Assembly (NCBI GenBank): GCA_029777335.1
Contig: JAKOSN010000020.1
Location: 1-64,000, forward strand
Direction of reading: 5' to 3'
DNA from: Planctomycetota bacterium
GTDB lineage: Bacteria > Planctomycetota > Planctomycetia > Gemmatales > Gemmataceae
DNA: 64,000 nucleotides
Of the stretch, positions 16,516 through 25,349 are shown one piece after another. Position numbers and translations under genes: made by a program. The stretch's first letter is position 1, and each line of letters begins with the position of its first letter. The notes below the pieces were generated by a model, which ran no database searches, was not told the origin of the DNA, and was given only the letters and a program-made list of their open reading frames with translations.

Positions 16516-17982
16516 CTACTGCGGTCCCGGAGCGGCCAGTGACGGTGGGACGTCATACACCCCCTGATACTCACACTTGACAATTTGCCAGTAGATGGGT
16601 TGATCCGCCGGCCCTTGCAGGTGTTTCGCATCGGTTTCCACCACCAGAATGCCATGCAGGAGATCCTTGGGGCGCACAATGCTCCGAACCCCATAGGTCA
16701 CCCGAACGCGATCGCCCACCTTGACCACCGTCGGTCGGGTTTTTTCCACGTTGGTTTCAACCATTTGACTGGGATTGACGATCGACGCGCGAATCCTGGC
16801 CAGGGTCGTGTCGCGACGTTCGGGAGCTCCCTCGAAACGATCCTTGCTGCTCTGTACAAATTCGCCTTTGAGAAACGCCAGATACTCCTTTTCCAGCGAG
16901 CCGAGGTTCGGTTGCAGGAGTTCGCTCCCGACGCCTGCGGCCGCCCCTGGCCAGGTCAATTTCTGGAGCTGCGCCCGTTCCCTGTCTCGATCTTGCAGAG
17001 GTCGGGTATCGAGAAACGCGTCCAGGTGCTGGCGCTCAACCAGTTTTCGCTGCCAGCTGCCCAGGAAGCTCTCCCCGCTCTGGCTCAAGCGTGCGTGTGC
17101 GTCGCCCAGGGGAGTGGTGGTAAAGGTGTTTGGCTCTCGTGAAACTCCCGATTCGCGAATATCGACATACCACTGGCGGCCACGAAATTCCCCATTCTCT
17201 GCCTCGCAGCCCTTGACGAGCAAGATGGCATCAAAGGTGCACTCGTCGGTGGAGATCTGATAGGTCAGCGCTACCTTGTATCCATCCTGCACGTTATCCC
17301 AGGCATTCATCCCCTTGAAGGTAACCTTGGTCCCGCTCGGATCGGCCTGGATCATGCGGACCATCTCGTTGGTGGAAAATTGTTGGAAGATCATGTGCGG
17401 CGGCATGCCCTTGGATTGCGAGAGCATGCGCAGTTCCATCTCCTTGCGAAGATTGGGATCTTCCTCGTCGATGCCCACCCGCTGGGCCGGATGGAGCGTG
17501 AACAGAAAGGCGCGATCGGACTGTCCTTCGCGCACCATCTCCAGCCATTGCTGAGCAAACGTGTCCGCCTGTTGCTGGAGCGCCACCCGGATGGCCGCCA
17601 CGTAGGCGCCGTAACTCAGCCCCACGATGATGCACATGATCATCCCCCACTTGGTGAGGTTCAGGCCAGCCAGGGTTTCTTCGGAGCGGATAATGTGAAT
17701 GCGTGCCGCCAGACAGAGAAAGATTGCCACAACCGGAATGATCAATGTCCACCACGGGGCCAGCGAGGGCTTGGACAGGATCAATGCGGCGATGGTCAGG
17801 ATGAGCATGACCACACAGTAGAGCGAGGCAATGCCAAACCCCAGAAGAGCCAGCATGGAGAGCGGACGATACGGCGTTTCAGAGGTCTCGCCGCCGTCGC
17901 CAGGATAGGCCTGGGCCGGCCCGGGAGACATCGGCGGAGAGGGAGTCATGTGCGCTTCGGGACGGGAGGTGGGATCAGCCAT
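16516..17982 (-). CDS. Conserved membrane protein of unknown function, DUF4190-like N-terminus
   Basis: 488 residues. A Pro/Gly/Ser-rich cytoplasmic tail (1-40) precedes three membrane helices (about 42-70, 77-98 and 111-130). The second pair, with the SEETLAGLNLTKWGMIMCIIVG loop, resembles the DUF4190 helical hairpin. The remaining ~350 residues are soluble, with NTF2-like features near the start (FAQQWLEMVREGQSDRAFLFTLHP) and a basic beta-rich end. No catalytic motif recognised. Start ATG 17982; the next Met is at residue 12. Function not assigned; topology suggests a membrane-tethered sensor or scaffold. Confidence 0.6.
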   Translation of the reverse strand: MADPTSRPEAHMTPSPPMSPGPAQAYPGDGGETSETPYRPLSMLALLGFGIASLYCVVMLILTIAALILSKPSLAPWWTLIIPVVAIFLCLAARIHIIRSEETLAGLNLTKWGMIMCIIVGLSYGAYVAAIRVALQQQADTFAQQWLEMVREGQSDRAFLFTLHPAQRVGIDEEDPNLRKEMELRMLSQSKGMPPHMIFQQFSTNEMVRMIQADPSGTKVTFKGMNAWDNVQDGYKVALTYQISTDECTFDAILLVKGCEAENGEFRGRQWYVDIRESGVSREPNTFTTTPLGDAHARLSQSGESFLGSWQRKLVERQHLDAFLDTRPLQDRDRERAQLQKLTWPGAAAGVGSELLQPNLGSLEKEYLAFLKGEFVQSSKDRFEGAPERRDTTLARIRASIVNPSQMVETNVEKTRPTVVKVGDRVRVTYGVRSIVRPKDLLHGILVVETDAKHLQGPADQPIYWQIVKCEYQGVYDVPPSLAAPGPQ

Positions 17983-18047
17983 GGTGCATCACCTAGAAGT
18001 CGCCGTTCTCGTTCACAGAGTGCGTGTCACTGCAGAGGAGAGTTTCC

Positions 18048-18073
18048 CTGCCAGCGCGAGGTAGCGCTGGCAG
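18048..18073 (-). terminator. Terminator of the secG-yicC-gmk-rpoZ block
   Basis: Perfect 10-bp stem ctgccagcgc/gcgctggcag with loop gaggta, 37 nt beyond the rpoZ stop on the minus strand. The following bases are not T-rich, so strength is uncertain. Confidence 0.6.
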
Positions 18074-18109
18074 GAGCGGGCGAAGCCGGGTTGACCAGGC
18101 ACGGGGAGG

Positions 18110-18400
18110 TTAATCGTCGCCGCCGCTGAGATCCGCGGAGACATCGCCCAGCATGGCGCGCCGAGCAATATCGCCGGCGGTCATCCCGCGCGTCTGAACG
18201 TGGCCCGCCGTATCCAGGTAGATCTTGTCCTGCAAGATTTCCTGCACCACGATCGCCATCTTGTCTGCTCCGCGCGGCGCATCAACCAGCGGTTTGTACC
18301 CCGTGTTCAGCATGACCATTCGCTTCTGGATCAAGGTGGAGAGCTTGAAGCGTCCGCCAACCTTGTTCACGATCCCCTCTTCTTTCAATTCATCCAGCAT
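18110..18400 (-). CDS. rpoZ: RNA polymerase omega subunit
   Basis: 96 residues. Resembles omega: [22 protein letters not shown] matches the conserved RPxxLVQ-x-Ksskr core near the N-terminus of the family, followed by [12 protein letters not shown]. The tail (GDISAD-like, acidic) is variable in the family. Identity is supported by the gmk gene directly upstream, the common gmk-rpoZ order in bacteria. Start ATG 18400 with ggggg a few bases upstream; a TTG at 18415 would add five residues. The start lies inside the gmk end (11-nt overlap), so the two are coupled. Omega helps assemble the beta-prime subunit. Confidence 0.75.
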   Translation of the reverse strand: MLDELKEEGIVNKVGGRFKLSTLIQKRMVMLNTGYKPLVDAPRGADKMAIVVQEILQDKIYLDTAGHVQTRGMTAGDIARRAMLGDVSADLSGGDD

Positions 18401-18971
18401 GGGTGCCCCCAGCAAACAGAGGTGCCAGCAATGACCGCAGTCGCATCACGGTCTCTTCCAGGTTGTCATTCGTTATCTGATACGTGTATTCATTGGCCCG
18501 CTCCAGTTCGCGGCGCGCATTCCGCAGCCGTCTCTGGATTGCTTCCTCGCTCTCCGTTCCGCGCCCCCGCAAGCGTTGTTCGAGCACCTCGGGAGAAGCC
18601 GTTTTCAGAAAGATCGAGACACACTCGGGGTGCAGGCGTCGGACCTGAGCCGCCCCTTGCACATCGATCACCAGAATCACCCCAATCCCTCTGGCTCGAT
18701 AGGGATCTACCTCGTTCCGCAGGGTGCCGTAGTAACAGCCATGCACCTCTGCCCATTCCAGAAAGGCATGCTGTTCCACCTCACGCAGAAACCGCTCCGC
18801 CGTCCAGAAATGATACTGAACGTCGTTGTTTTCTTCGCCTCGGGGCGGGCGCGTTGTCACGGACACCGACAACCGCAGAGGCAGACCGGGGGTTGTGAGC
18901 AGACGCTCCACCACGGTGGATTTCCCGCTCCCACTGGGCCCCGAGAGGATGATCAGCGGTCCTTGCTTCAT
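18390..18971 (-). CDS. gmk: Guanylate kinase
   Basis: 193 residues. P-loop GPSGSGKST right after the first strand (residues ~9-17), [22 protein letters not shown] (GMP-binding Arg/Tyr), [14 protein letters not shown] (GMP site), [14 protein letters not shown] (Walker B-like Asp), and [15 protein letters not shown] lid Arg residues. It phosphorylates GMP to GDP. Start ATG 18971 is preceded by GAGGA 8 nt upstream; the frame continues further into the yicC gene without family similarity. Lies 40 nt after yicC and overlaps rpoZ. Confidence 0.95.
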   Translation of the reverse strand: MKQGPLIILSGPSGSGKSTVVERLLTTPGLPLRLSVSVTTRPPRGEENNDVQYHFWTAERFLREVEQHAFLEWAEVHGCYYGTLRNEVDPYRARGIGVILVIDVQGAAQVRRLHPECVSIFLKTASPEVLEQRLRGRGTESEEAIQRRLRNARRELERANEYTYQITNDNLEETVMRLRSLLAPLFAGGTHAG

Positions 18972-19011
18972 GAGCAAATCCTCAGAGCTGGGCCCAGGGA
19001 ATCCTCCGCGT

Positions 19012-19902
19012 TTATTCGATGTTCTGGACCAGTTCGCGAATCTTTTCCAGGGCGCTCTTGATCTCGACCACCCGGCGTGAGATCTCCACGTCGCTGGCCT
19101 TGGAACCGATCGTGTTGGCCTCGCGAAACATCTCCTGGGTGAGAAACTCCAGTTTGCGGCCAGCACTCTCTGGCTCGTTGATGATCTCCTGAAATTGATC
19201 CAGGTGGCTGGCGAGCCGAACTACCTCCTCGGCGATGTCACTGCGTTCGGCGAACACCGACACTTCCTTGATGAGGTCACTACGATCCAGATGCACATCG
19301 AGTTCGCCCAGCAAACTGCGAACCCGTTCCAGGAGACGGTCGCGATACTGGGTCACCACGTGCGGGGTTCGTTCGCGGATCGCTTGCAGCTGTTTGCCGA
19401 TCTCGTCGCGCAGGCTCAGGAGTTCGGCCGCCATCGCCTTCCCCTCATCCTGGCGCATGGCCTGCAGTTTGTTAAGTGCCTGCGTGAGAACCTTTTCAAG
19501 CAAGGGCCATTCGTCCTCAAGTTTCAGAGCCCCCTGCCCTGGTTCTGGGATTACGCCTGGGAGCGTAAGTACCTGAGCGAGCAGAACCTCGCCTCGTTCA
19601 TCAAGGCCAAGTCCCTCCGCCACCTTGCGCAGTTGATTGACGTAACTACGCAGTGCGACGCCGTTGATCTGAAACTCCTGCTCGGAGGCCCGGCGGTGAC
19701 AGCGCAGGTGCACCTGGAGGGTCCCGCGGCGAACCACGCGCCGAATGACCTTTTCAAACTCTGGCTCCAGCAGATGATAGGGCTCCGTGGCGCGCAACGC
19801 GATCTTGAGGTAACGGTTGTTCAGCGCGCGCAATTCGATGGATACCGTGAGAGGTTCGCTTTGATACTGCGCCTCGCCGTATCCCGTCATGCTCAGCAGC
19901 AC
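19012..19902 (-). CDS. yicC: YicC-family endoribonuclease
   Basis: 296 residues. Begins VLLSMTGYGEAQ, the invariant MTGYG start of YicC/YloC, from GTG 19902 with GAGG 5 nt upstream. Further family segments: ELRALNNRYLKIALRA, RGTLQVHLR, and the C-terminal YRDRLLERV, LGELDVHLDRSDLIKEVSVFAERSDIAEEVVRL, GRKLEFLTQEMFREANTIGSK. YicC is a recently described metal-dependent endoribonuclease involved in small-RNA decay in Escherichia coli. The gene order with gmk and rpoZ is common. The long open frame upstream (to 20574) covers secG in another frame and is rejected. Confidence 0.92.
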   Translation of the reverse strand: MLLSMTGYGEAQYQSEPLTVSIELRALNNRYLKIALRATEPYHLLEPEFEKVIRRVVRRGTLQVHLRCHRRASEQEFQINGVALRSYVNQLRKVAEGLGLDERGEVLLAQVLTLPGVIPEPGQGALKLEDEWPLLEKVLTQALNKLQAMRQDEGKAMAAELLSLRDEIGKQLQAIRERTPHVVTQYRDRLLERVRSLLGELDVHLDRSDLIKEVSVFAERSDIAEEVVRLASHLDQFQEIINEPESAGRKLEFLTQEMFREANTIGSKASDVEISRRVVEIKSALEKIRELVQNIE

Positions 19903-20000
19903 GCCGACCTCGCTTCTGATGACCAGAGAAATGCTCGTCCAGTGACCGGAACCGCGGGGGTGACGGTTGCCCGCAACGCGCTTCCGAACGCCTTGTCCGC

Positions 20001-20330
20001 TCACGGAGCCTCGGTGGGCACCTCGGTCGGGGTCACATTCTGCGTCTCTGGGACGGTGATCGTCGGGGGTTGCACCATCTTGACCAGGATCATGATCAAC
20101 AGGATCCAGATGGCCGCCATCAGGATGGTAAACCGCATGATGCTGTCGCCGGCAGCCGACCCGAAGGCGCTGGAACCGCCAGCCCCTCCGAACACCCCAG
20201 CCAGCCCGCCGCCCTTCCCTTTCTGGATCAAGACCAGACCAACCAGGAAGATACTTACGAGCAACAACACCACGTTCAACACCGCCGGGACCCAGGTCCA
20301 GATGGCCAGGCAAACGGGTAGAGTTAACAC
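20001..20330 (-). CDS. secG: SecG preprotein translocase subunit
   Basis: 109 residues from GTG 20330, with AAAGGA 8 nt upstream. Two membrane helices (~15-35 and ~64-86) joined by the typical loop [27 protein letters not shown], which is the strongest SecG signature. The C-terminal tail is Pro/Thr/Glu-rich (TEVPTEAP). It forms the SecYEG channel with SecY and SecE. First gene of the minus block, 98 nt before yicC. Confidence 0.92.
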   Translation of the reverse strand: MLTLPVCLAIWTWVPAVLNVVLLLVSIFLVGLVLIQKGKGGGLAGVFGGAGGSSAFGSAAGDSIMRFTILMAAIWILLIMILVKMVQPPTITVPETQNVTPTEVPTEAP

Positions 20331-20401
20331 AACGACATCCTTTCCAGTGACAGTCCCAGTCGCTGGCCCGTCCAGCCAGGCTGAGGGGTGGAAAAAAGGG
20401 A

Positions 20402-20407
20402 ATTATA
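20402..20407 (-). promoter_or_regulatory. Candidate -10 for secG
   Basis: Exact TATAAT on the minus strand, 72 nt before the secG GTG. The matching -35 position (near 20425-20430, TTCCCC) is poor. Confidence 0.45.
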
Positions 20408-20535
20408 GGAGAATTTGTCTCCCGGGGAAGGGATCTTTCAGGCACCGCCGCGCAGCCCCCCCTCCGCTGATCGTTACTGGACAGCCGAGAGCCTTCTCCT
20501 CGCTGGCCGGGAACGCTCGAGCCCATTCCCGTCGC

Positions 20536-20565
20536 TTGACCGCGTTTGCGTCTCACATCTATAAT
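20536..20565 (+). promoter_or_regulatory. Sigma-70 promoter for the bifunctional nuclease gene
   Basis: TTGACC (20536-20541), 18-nt spacer, exact TATAAT (20560-20565). Predicted start of transcription near 20572, giving a leader of ~90 nt. Confidence 0.8.
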
Positions 20566-20664
20566 AGCGACCATGGTCCAACGATGAAAGAGCCTGCACG
20601 ACCCACCTCGTAAGCGCTCAGTATCCGCTTCGGTTCGGTGGCATCACGGGAAAGAGAGGCCGCT

Positions 20665-21063
20665 GTGCCTGTCCACATGGAGTTGAAACGGATCATCATC
20701 AGTGAGGTCCACGAGCAGCAGGTGATCCTGCTCAAGGAAGTGGAGGGGGAACGCAGTTTCTCCATCATGATTGGCATCTTCGAGGCGACCAGCATCGATC
20801 GCCGTGTGAAACATCTGCCTTCCCCACGACCTCTGACCCATGACCTGGTCGCCAGCGTCATCGAGAGCATGGGCGGCGAGTTGCGTGACATCTACATCAG
20901 CGAATTGAAGGATCACACCTACTACGCCAAGTTACGCATCCGCGTAAACGGCGAGATGGTCGAGGTCGACAGTCGCCCCAGCGATGCCATCGCGTTGGCG
21001 GTCACTGCCAGTGTCCCGATCTACGTCGCCGAGGATGTTCTCGACGAGGTGTGCGGCGAATAG
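20665..21063 (+). CDS. Bifunctional nuclease (BFN/DUF151) family protein
   Basis: 132 residues. The whole protein is the DUF151 domain: MELKRIIISEVHEQQVILLKEVEGERSFSIMIGIFEATSIDRRVK, then RPLTHDLVASVIESMGGELRDIYISELKDHTYYAKLRI and the conserved VDSRPSDAIALAVTASVPIYVAEDVLDE. Family members act on DNA and RNA in plants and occur widely in bacteria, often near core genes; the physiological role here is unknown. Start GTG 20665 (MPVHMEL as in relatives) has GAGAGG 5 nt upstream. Confidence 0.92.
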   Translation: MPVHMELKRIIISEVHEQQVILLKEVEGERSFSIMIGIFEATSIDRRVKHLPSPRPLTHDLVASVIESMGGELRDIYISELKDHTYYAKLRIRVNGEMVEVDSRPSDAIALAVTASVPIYVAEDVLDEVCGE

Positions 21064-21161
21064 CCCCCTTGGCGGGAGCCACCTTCTGCCAGGTATTGGT
21101 GCTGAGCGTGTTAACCGCACGCGTGGCCATTCTCTCCCCCCCACTGACCCCATAACGCACC

Positions 21162-22298
21162 ATGATCGATCCCGTTCGACAAGAAGTCGTTGCCCTGGCT
21201 CACACGGTGGTGATCAAGGTGGGTACCAATGTGCTCACGGGGGCCGATGGGCGGCTCGCACCAGAGCGGTTGCAGCAACTCGCAGATCAAATTTATCGGA
21301 TCCGCGCACTGGGGAAGAAGGTTGTTCTGGTCAGTTCCGGCGCCATTGGAGCAGGGGTGGGGCGCCTGAACCTGGGGAAACGACCGATCCACCTCCCCCA
21401 ACTGCAGGCCTGTGCCGCGATCGGCCAGAGTCTGCTCATGCGAGCTTACGAAGAGTGCCTGGCGCGTTACGAGATCCCCACCGCCCAGGTGCTTCTGACC
21501 GCCAGCGATTTTGATAGTCGTGTTCGCTACCTCAATGCCCGCAACACCTTGCTCGCTCTCTTCGAGTGGGGCTGTCTCCCCATCATCAACGAAAACGACA
21601 CGGTGAGCGTGGCCGAAATCAAATTTGGCGACAATGACCACCTGGCCGCTCTGGTCACCAACCTGTTGCAAGCGCCGTTGCTCATCCTGCTTACGGTGGT
21701 CGATGGGCTGTTCGACTCGGATCCCAACACCAACCCCAGAGCCCGCCTCTTGACCACCGTACCCCGAATCGATCCGGCCATTCTGAACATGGCTGGATCG
21801 AGCCGAAGCAGCCTGGGGACGGGAGGAATGCGCAGCAAGATTCGCGCCGCGCGGCTTGCCACGGCGGCGGGTGAATCAGCGATCATGGCCAATGGATCAG
21901 TCCCCGGGATTCTCGACGACCTCTTCGCGGGCAAACCCGTGGGAACGCTCTTCCTCCCCCATGGCGGAACGATGACCGCCTGGAAACGCTGGCTTGGCTT
22001 CACCGCACGGCCTCGGGGCCAACTGGTGGTTGATCGCGGAGCACGGGATGCCGTGGAGACCCGGGGCCGAAGTCTTCTTCCCATTGGGGTGGTAGGGGTT
22101 TCGGGGTCGTTCATCAAGGGGGATGTCGTGAGCCTGAGCGATGCCAGCGGGGTGGAATTTGCCCGGGGCCTCAGCAACTATTCCTCGACCGATGCAGCCC
22201 GCATATGCGGCCTGCGCAGCGATCAGATTGGCGATCTTCTGGGGCATTTCCCCTATGAAGAGGTCGTTCATCGCGATAATTTGGTAGTAGTGGTTTGA
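21162..22298 (+). CDS. proB: Glutamate 5-kinase with PUA domain
   Basis: 378 residues. Amino-acid kinase domain (~1-260): VVIKVGTNVLT, VVLVSSGAIGAG, INENDTVSVAEIKFGDNDHLAALV (glutamate and Mg site), LLTVVDGLFDSDPN, GTGGMRSKIRAARLA. A C-terminal PUA domain (~280-365: GQLVVDRGARDAV, SLLPIGVVGVSGSFIKGDVVSL) follows, as in the full-length ProB. It makes glutamyl-5-phosphate, the first step of proline synthesis; proA is not in the window. Start ATG 21162; no clear Shine-Dalgarno. Confidence 0.95.
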   Translation: MIDPVRQEVVALAHTVVIKVGTNVLTGADGRLAPERLQQLADQIYRIRALGKKVVLVSSGAIGAGVGRLNLGKRPIHLPQLQACAAIGQSLLMRAYEECLARYEIPTAQVLLTASDFDSRVRYLNARNTLLALFEWGCLPIINENDTVSVAEIKFGDNDHLAALVTNLLQAPLLILLTVVDGLFDSDPNTNPRARLLTTVPRIDPAILNMAGSSRSSLGTGGMRSKIRAARLATAAGESAIMANGSVPGILDDLFAGKPVGTLFLPHGGTMTAWKRWLGFTARPRGQLVVDRGARDAVETRGRSLLPIGVVGVSGSFIKGDVVSLSDASGVEFARGLSNYSSTDAARICGLRSDQIGDLLGHFPYEEVVHRDNLVVVV

Positions 22299-22407
22299 TC
22301 CTCGACAGGGGTGCGCCTCTCGTGGGGAAAATGGGTTAGAGTCGTACGGCTGGTTCGTCCTCTTGTCAGACCAGCGTGACGGTCCTTCTGGCCTCGGGTG
22401 CGGGTCG

Positions 22408-22971
22408 ATGAAGAATGGAACTGTGAAGCAACCATCCGCGCCGCCGTCGGATCCGCTCCGAGCGGAATTCGAGGCACTGTACCAGCGTCACAGCCGCGAG
22501 GTGTGGGCCCTGGCTTATGCGCGCTGGATGAACGCCGACACAGCAATGGATATCACCCAGGAGGCCTTCCTTCGTCTGTGGAAGCAGTGGGAAACCGGGG
22601 AAACAATCCTGAATCCCCGCGCCTGGCTGTTGCGGGTGGCACGCAACCTGGCCGAGGATTACGCCAAGAGTGCCTTTCGCCGCAACGGCACTCATCCCCC
22701 CCAGACGATGAACGGAGTCCAGGCCCACGAACCGCTCCCTCTGGATCGACTGGAACAGGAGGAGACCTTTGCCCAGCTTCGCGAGGTGCTCGAACAAATG
22801 CCCAAGGCGGATCGCGAGATCCTGACCTTTCGTTACGCTCTGGATTACGAAACGGAAGAAATTGCTGAGTTGCTGGGGATTGCTTCCACAGCGGTGCACA
22901 TGCGCTTGAGCCGAGCACGCCAACGCCTGGCGGAACGGCTCAAGGCGCAGGGGGTTGCACAACCCCAGTGA
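22408..22971 (+). CDS. ECF-type RNA polymerase sigma factor
   Basis: 187 residues. Region 2 (~20-95): FEALYQRHSREVWALAYARWMNADTAMDITQEAFLRLWKQW with the DxxQEAFLRxW core. Region 4 (~125-180): LEQMPKADREILTFRYALDYETEEIAELLGIASTAVHMRLSRARQRL, a typical helix-turn-helix for -35 recognition. No extra C-terminal domain. ECF factors are normally held by a co-encoded anti-sigma factor; the next gene, with one membrane helix, is the only candidate. Start ATG 22408; a TTG at 22363 is in frame but less likely. Confidence 0.9.
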   Translation: MKNGTVKQPSAPPSDPLRAEFEALYQRHSREVWALAYARWMNADTAMDITQEAFLRLWKQWETGETILNPRAWLLRVARNLAEDYAKSAFRRNGTHPPQTMNGVQAHEPLPLDRLEQEETFAQLREVLEQMPKADREILTFRYALDYETEEIAELLGIASTAVHMRLSRARQRLAERLKAQGVAQPQ

Positions 22972-23039
22972 ATCCATGTGCTACGCTTGGCAGGGAAATC
23001 TGTACCCAGCGGTCCTGGCACGAAGGAAATGAAGTTACC

Positions 23040-23471
23040 ATGCGTATTGCGGAACCACCTTCGCTTGACTCTCCCTGGCGGGGTCGCTCCGGTGATGACC
23101 TGGATGGGCTCCTGACGGCCTTCTTCCACAGCGAGATGCCGTCGCCCTGGCCCACCCTGGACATTCCAGACAGCGAACCAACCCTCCCTTTTGCGGGCGC
23201 GCCGACTCCCCGGCGCCGACCGTGGCGGCGCTGGGTTGCCCTCGCGGCTTCCGTGGCGCTCTTCCTCGCCGGCCCGTGGTGGGGCTCCAACCCCTTCGTC
23301 GGCACCGAGGCCCAGCGCGGCACCGGATTCCGCTCGGTGGGTGACACCGCCGATATCCGGGATCTCCCTCGCACCAGGCCTCATCCGCACCGCGAAGAGA
23401 TCAATCTGAAACCCTCCGGGGAGACCGAGTTTAAGATGTTCTTTGATGACAACCCCTTGCCGCGCGAATAA
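23040..23471 (+). CDS. Single-pass membrane protein after ECF sigma, possible anti-sigma
   Basis: 143 residues. The N-terminal ~58 residues are soluble and acidic (DDLDGLLTAFFHSEMPSPWP). One membrane helix follows a basic stretch (PRRRPWRRWVALAASVALFLAGPWW, ~60-85). A short polar periplasmic tail (~86-143) ends at residue 143. The N-in, one-helix layout and position 68 nt after the sigma gene fit an anti-sigma factor, but the HxxxCxxC zinc motif of the ZAS group is absent, so the assignment is only positional. Confidence 0.55.
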   Translation: MRIAEPPSLDSPWRGRSGDDLDGLLTAFFHSEMPSPWPTLDIPDSEPTLPFAGAPTPRRRPWRRWVALAASVALFLAGPWWGSNPFVGTEAQRGTGFRSVGDTADIRDLPRTRPHPHREEINLKPSGETEFKMFFDDNPLPRE

Positions 23472-23504
23472 GCGCTGGCCTGATCTCACAGGAGCCATGC
23501 TCCC

Positions 23505-24218
23505 ATGAAACATCTCCTGTGCGCATTCGGCTTCCTTGTCCTTCTGCCGGCTCACCCCCTTGCCGCGCGTGAGCCGGCCCCGACCGAGGACAAGGGCACC
23601 TTTCTGGGGGTTCTCTTCTGTCCCATCCCTGAGGCCCTCCACGCCCATCTCCCTGATTTACCTCGCGAAGGCGGAGTGTTGATCACTCACGTCCTCCCCG
23701 ATTCACCCGCAGCCGCCGCCAAACTGGCCCGTCACGATATCCTCTTGCAGTACAACAAGGAGAAAATCCACGATAGCGACCATCTGGCACGTCTTATACG
23801 CGCCAGTCGACCGGGCGAGATGGTCGATCTGATCCTGGTGCGCGCAGGCAAACCCACCACAGCCCGTGTTCAACTCGGACTCGGACCCGTTCTCAAGATC
23901 GTCCAGGCCACTCTTTCCGGGTCAACTCGTATCCTCCCCGAGTCTCCCCGAGGCGTCGCCAAGCCAGGGACTCAACCCGCGGTGACCGTGTCCGCGACCC
24001 CGCTTGACAACAACCGGGTGAAAATCACCTTCGAATTCTACCAGGACGGCACGGGACGCCTCCGTTCTGTGCCTTGCGTTGGCACCCCCGACGAGATCGA
24101 CCAGCAAGTCCAGCAACTGCCTCCCAAGGTGCAGGAAATTGCTCGTGTCGCGGTCAAACGCATTCGCGACCTGCAACTCCAGCGCTCCGCACCCGCGACC
24201 TCTCCGCCCATCCCCTGA
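23505..24218 (+). CDS. Exported PDZ-domain protein
   Basis: 237 residues. Signal peptide 1-~21 (HLLCAFGFLVLLPAHPLAA). A PDZ domain spans ~30-125: FLGVLF, GGVLITHVLPDSPAAAAKLARHDILLQYNKEKI, LARLIRASRPGEMVDLILVRAGK. No protease domain is attached. The C-terminal part (~150-225) is a beta strand pair and a helix (QQVQQLPPKVQEIARVAVKRIRDL). It may bind C-terminal peptides in the periplasm. It follows the one-TM gene by 33 nt, so sigma, TM protein and PDZ protein may form one transcript that senses envelope stress (inference). Confidence 0.8.
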   Translation: MKHLLCAFGFLVLLPAHPLAAREPAPTEDKGTFLGVLFCPIPEALHAHLPDLPREGGVLITHVLPDSPAAAAKLARHDILLQYNKEKIHDSDHLARLIRASRPGEMVDLILVRAGKPTTARVQLGLGPVLKIVQATLSGSTRILPESPRGVAKPGTQPAVTVSATPLDNNRVKITFEFYQDGTGRLRSVPCVGTPDEIDQQVQQLPPKVQEIARVAVKRIRDLQLQRSAPATSPPIP

Positions 24219-24235
24219 ACAGGGATGCTCTTTCC

Positions 24236-24263
24236 TTGACCCTCCCCTTTCATCTGCGATAAT
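24236..24263 (+). promoter_or_regulatory. Sigma-70 promoter for TIM-barrel gene
   Basis: TTGACC (24236-24241), 16-nt spacer, GATAAT (24258-24263), about 125 nt before ATG 24389. Confidence 0.65.
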
Positions 24264-24388
24264 GCTCCCACCACTGCCTGGGGGTGAGAGGGTGGAAGCA
24301 CACCGCTCTCGCGCACCGTGGGCTCGTTTCCTGATCGACGAGCCGGTTGCCTTTGCCCCACAGCCAGGGCCCCTGGAGAAGCTGCATC

Positions 24389-25300
24389 ATGACCGCAACA
24401 CGCCGCCGCTTTTTGCTCAGCGCCGCCGCTACCACTGGAGCGGGAATCGTGCTGGGAACCACCCCCAGCGCTGCCATTGAGCCGATTCGACGCACGGGAA
24501 AATCCCACCTGCGCCTGAGTCTCGCCGCCTATAGCTATCGTAAATATCTCGATATCAAGGCGAAGACCAAACCGAGCATGACCCTCGATCAGTTCGCGGA
24601 GCAGGCCGCGACGATGGGGTTGGATGCAATCGAACCAACCTCCTATTACTTCCCCGAAACCACGCTGGCCTACATGGCCCACCTCAAGGCGCACTGCACC
24701 CGCCTGGGGTTGGATATCAGCGGAACCGCCGTCAGCAACGATTTCTGTCGCACCGACCCCGCCAAGCTCAAGGCAGATCTCGCGCACGTCAAGAAGTGGG
24801 TGGAATACGCCTCGATCCTGGGATGCAAGACAATCCGCATCTTCGCGGGAAGACTTGAGAAAGGCGACACCGAGGAAAAAGCCCTGGCGCGCTGCGTGGC
24901 GACCATCCAGGAAGCCTGTGACCACGCCGCCAAGTACGGCATCTTCCTCGCCCTGGAAAATCACGGGGGCGTGACCGCGACCGCCGAGCAACTGCTGGCC
25001 ATCGTGAAGGCGGTCAAACACGAGTGCTTTGGGGTCAACCTCGACACCGGCAACTTCCACACGGCGGATCCCTACGGCGACCTGGCACGGGTGGCTCCTT
25101 ATGCCGTCACCGTGCAGGTGAAAACCGAGATCTTTCGTGCCGGTAGCAAAACCCCCGAGGAAGCGGACTTGAAAAAAGAGATCGATATTCTCCGCAAGGC
25201 GAACTATCGGGGCTATGTCGCTCTGGAATACGAAGCCAAGGAGGAGCCGCGGGTTGCTGTGCCGCGCTACATCGACGAATTGCGCAAGTTGATGGGTTGA
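24389..25300 (+). CDS. Tat-exported sugar phosphate isomerase/epimerase-like TIM barrel
   Basis: 303 residues. Tat signal at the N-terminus (TRRRFLLSAAATTGAGIVLG, Arg-Arg-Arg then Ala/Gly-rich core). Xylose-isomerase-like barrel: SLAAYSYRKYL, MGLDAIEPTSYYFPE, CKTIRIFAGRLE, GIFLALENHGG, FGVNLDTGNFH, VTVQVKTEIF, GYVALEYEAKEEP. Conserved Glu/Asp/His/Glu metal positions are visible in IEP, LENHGG, NLDTGNF and LEYEA. Planctomycetes encode many such exported proteins, probably for turning over sugars or their derivatives outside the cytoplasm; substrate unknown. Start ATG 24389 has GGAGA 9 nt upstream. Confidence 0.88.
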   Translation: MTATRRRFLLSAAATTGAGIVLGTTPSAAIEPIRRTGKSHLRLSLAAYSYRKYLDIKAKTKPSMTLDQFAEQAATMGLDAIEPTSYYFPETTLAYMAHLKAHCTRLGLDISGTAVSNDFCRTDPAKLKADLAHVKKWVEYASILGCKTIRIFAGRLEKGDTEEKALARCVATIQEACDHAAKYGIFLALENHGGVTATAEQLLAIVKAVKHECFGVNLDTGNFHTADPYGDLARVAPYAVTVQVKTEIFRAGSKTPEEADLKKEIDILRKANYRGYVALEYEAKEEPRVAVPRYIDELRKLMG

Positions 25301-25349
25301 GTCGGACCGCCCGCGCGGAGCGCCGCAGTGCGCTCCGCGCCACCGAGAG

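Larger units (their letters stand above)
20331..20664. other. Divergent intergenic region between secG and bifunctional nuclease
   Basis: 334 nt holding a leftward -10 for secG (20402-20407) and a strong rightward sigma-70 promoter (20536-20565). The rest shows no gene. Confidence 0.6.
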
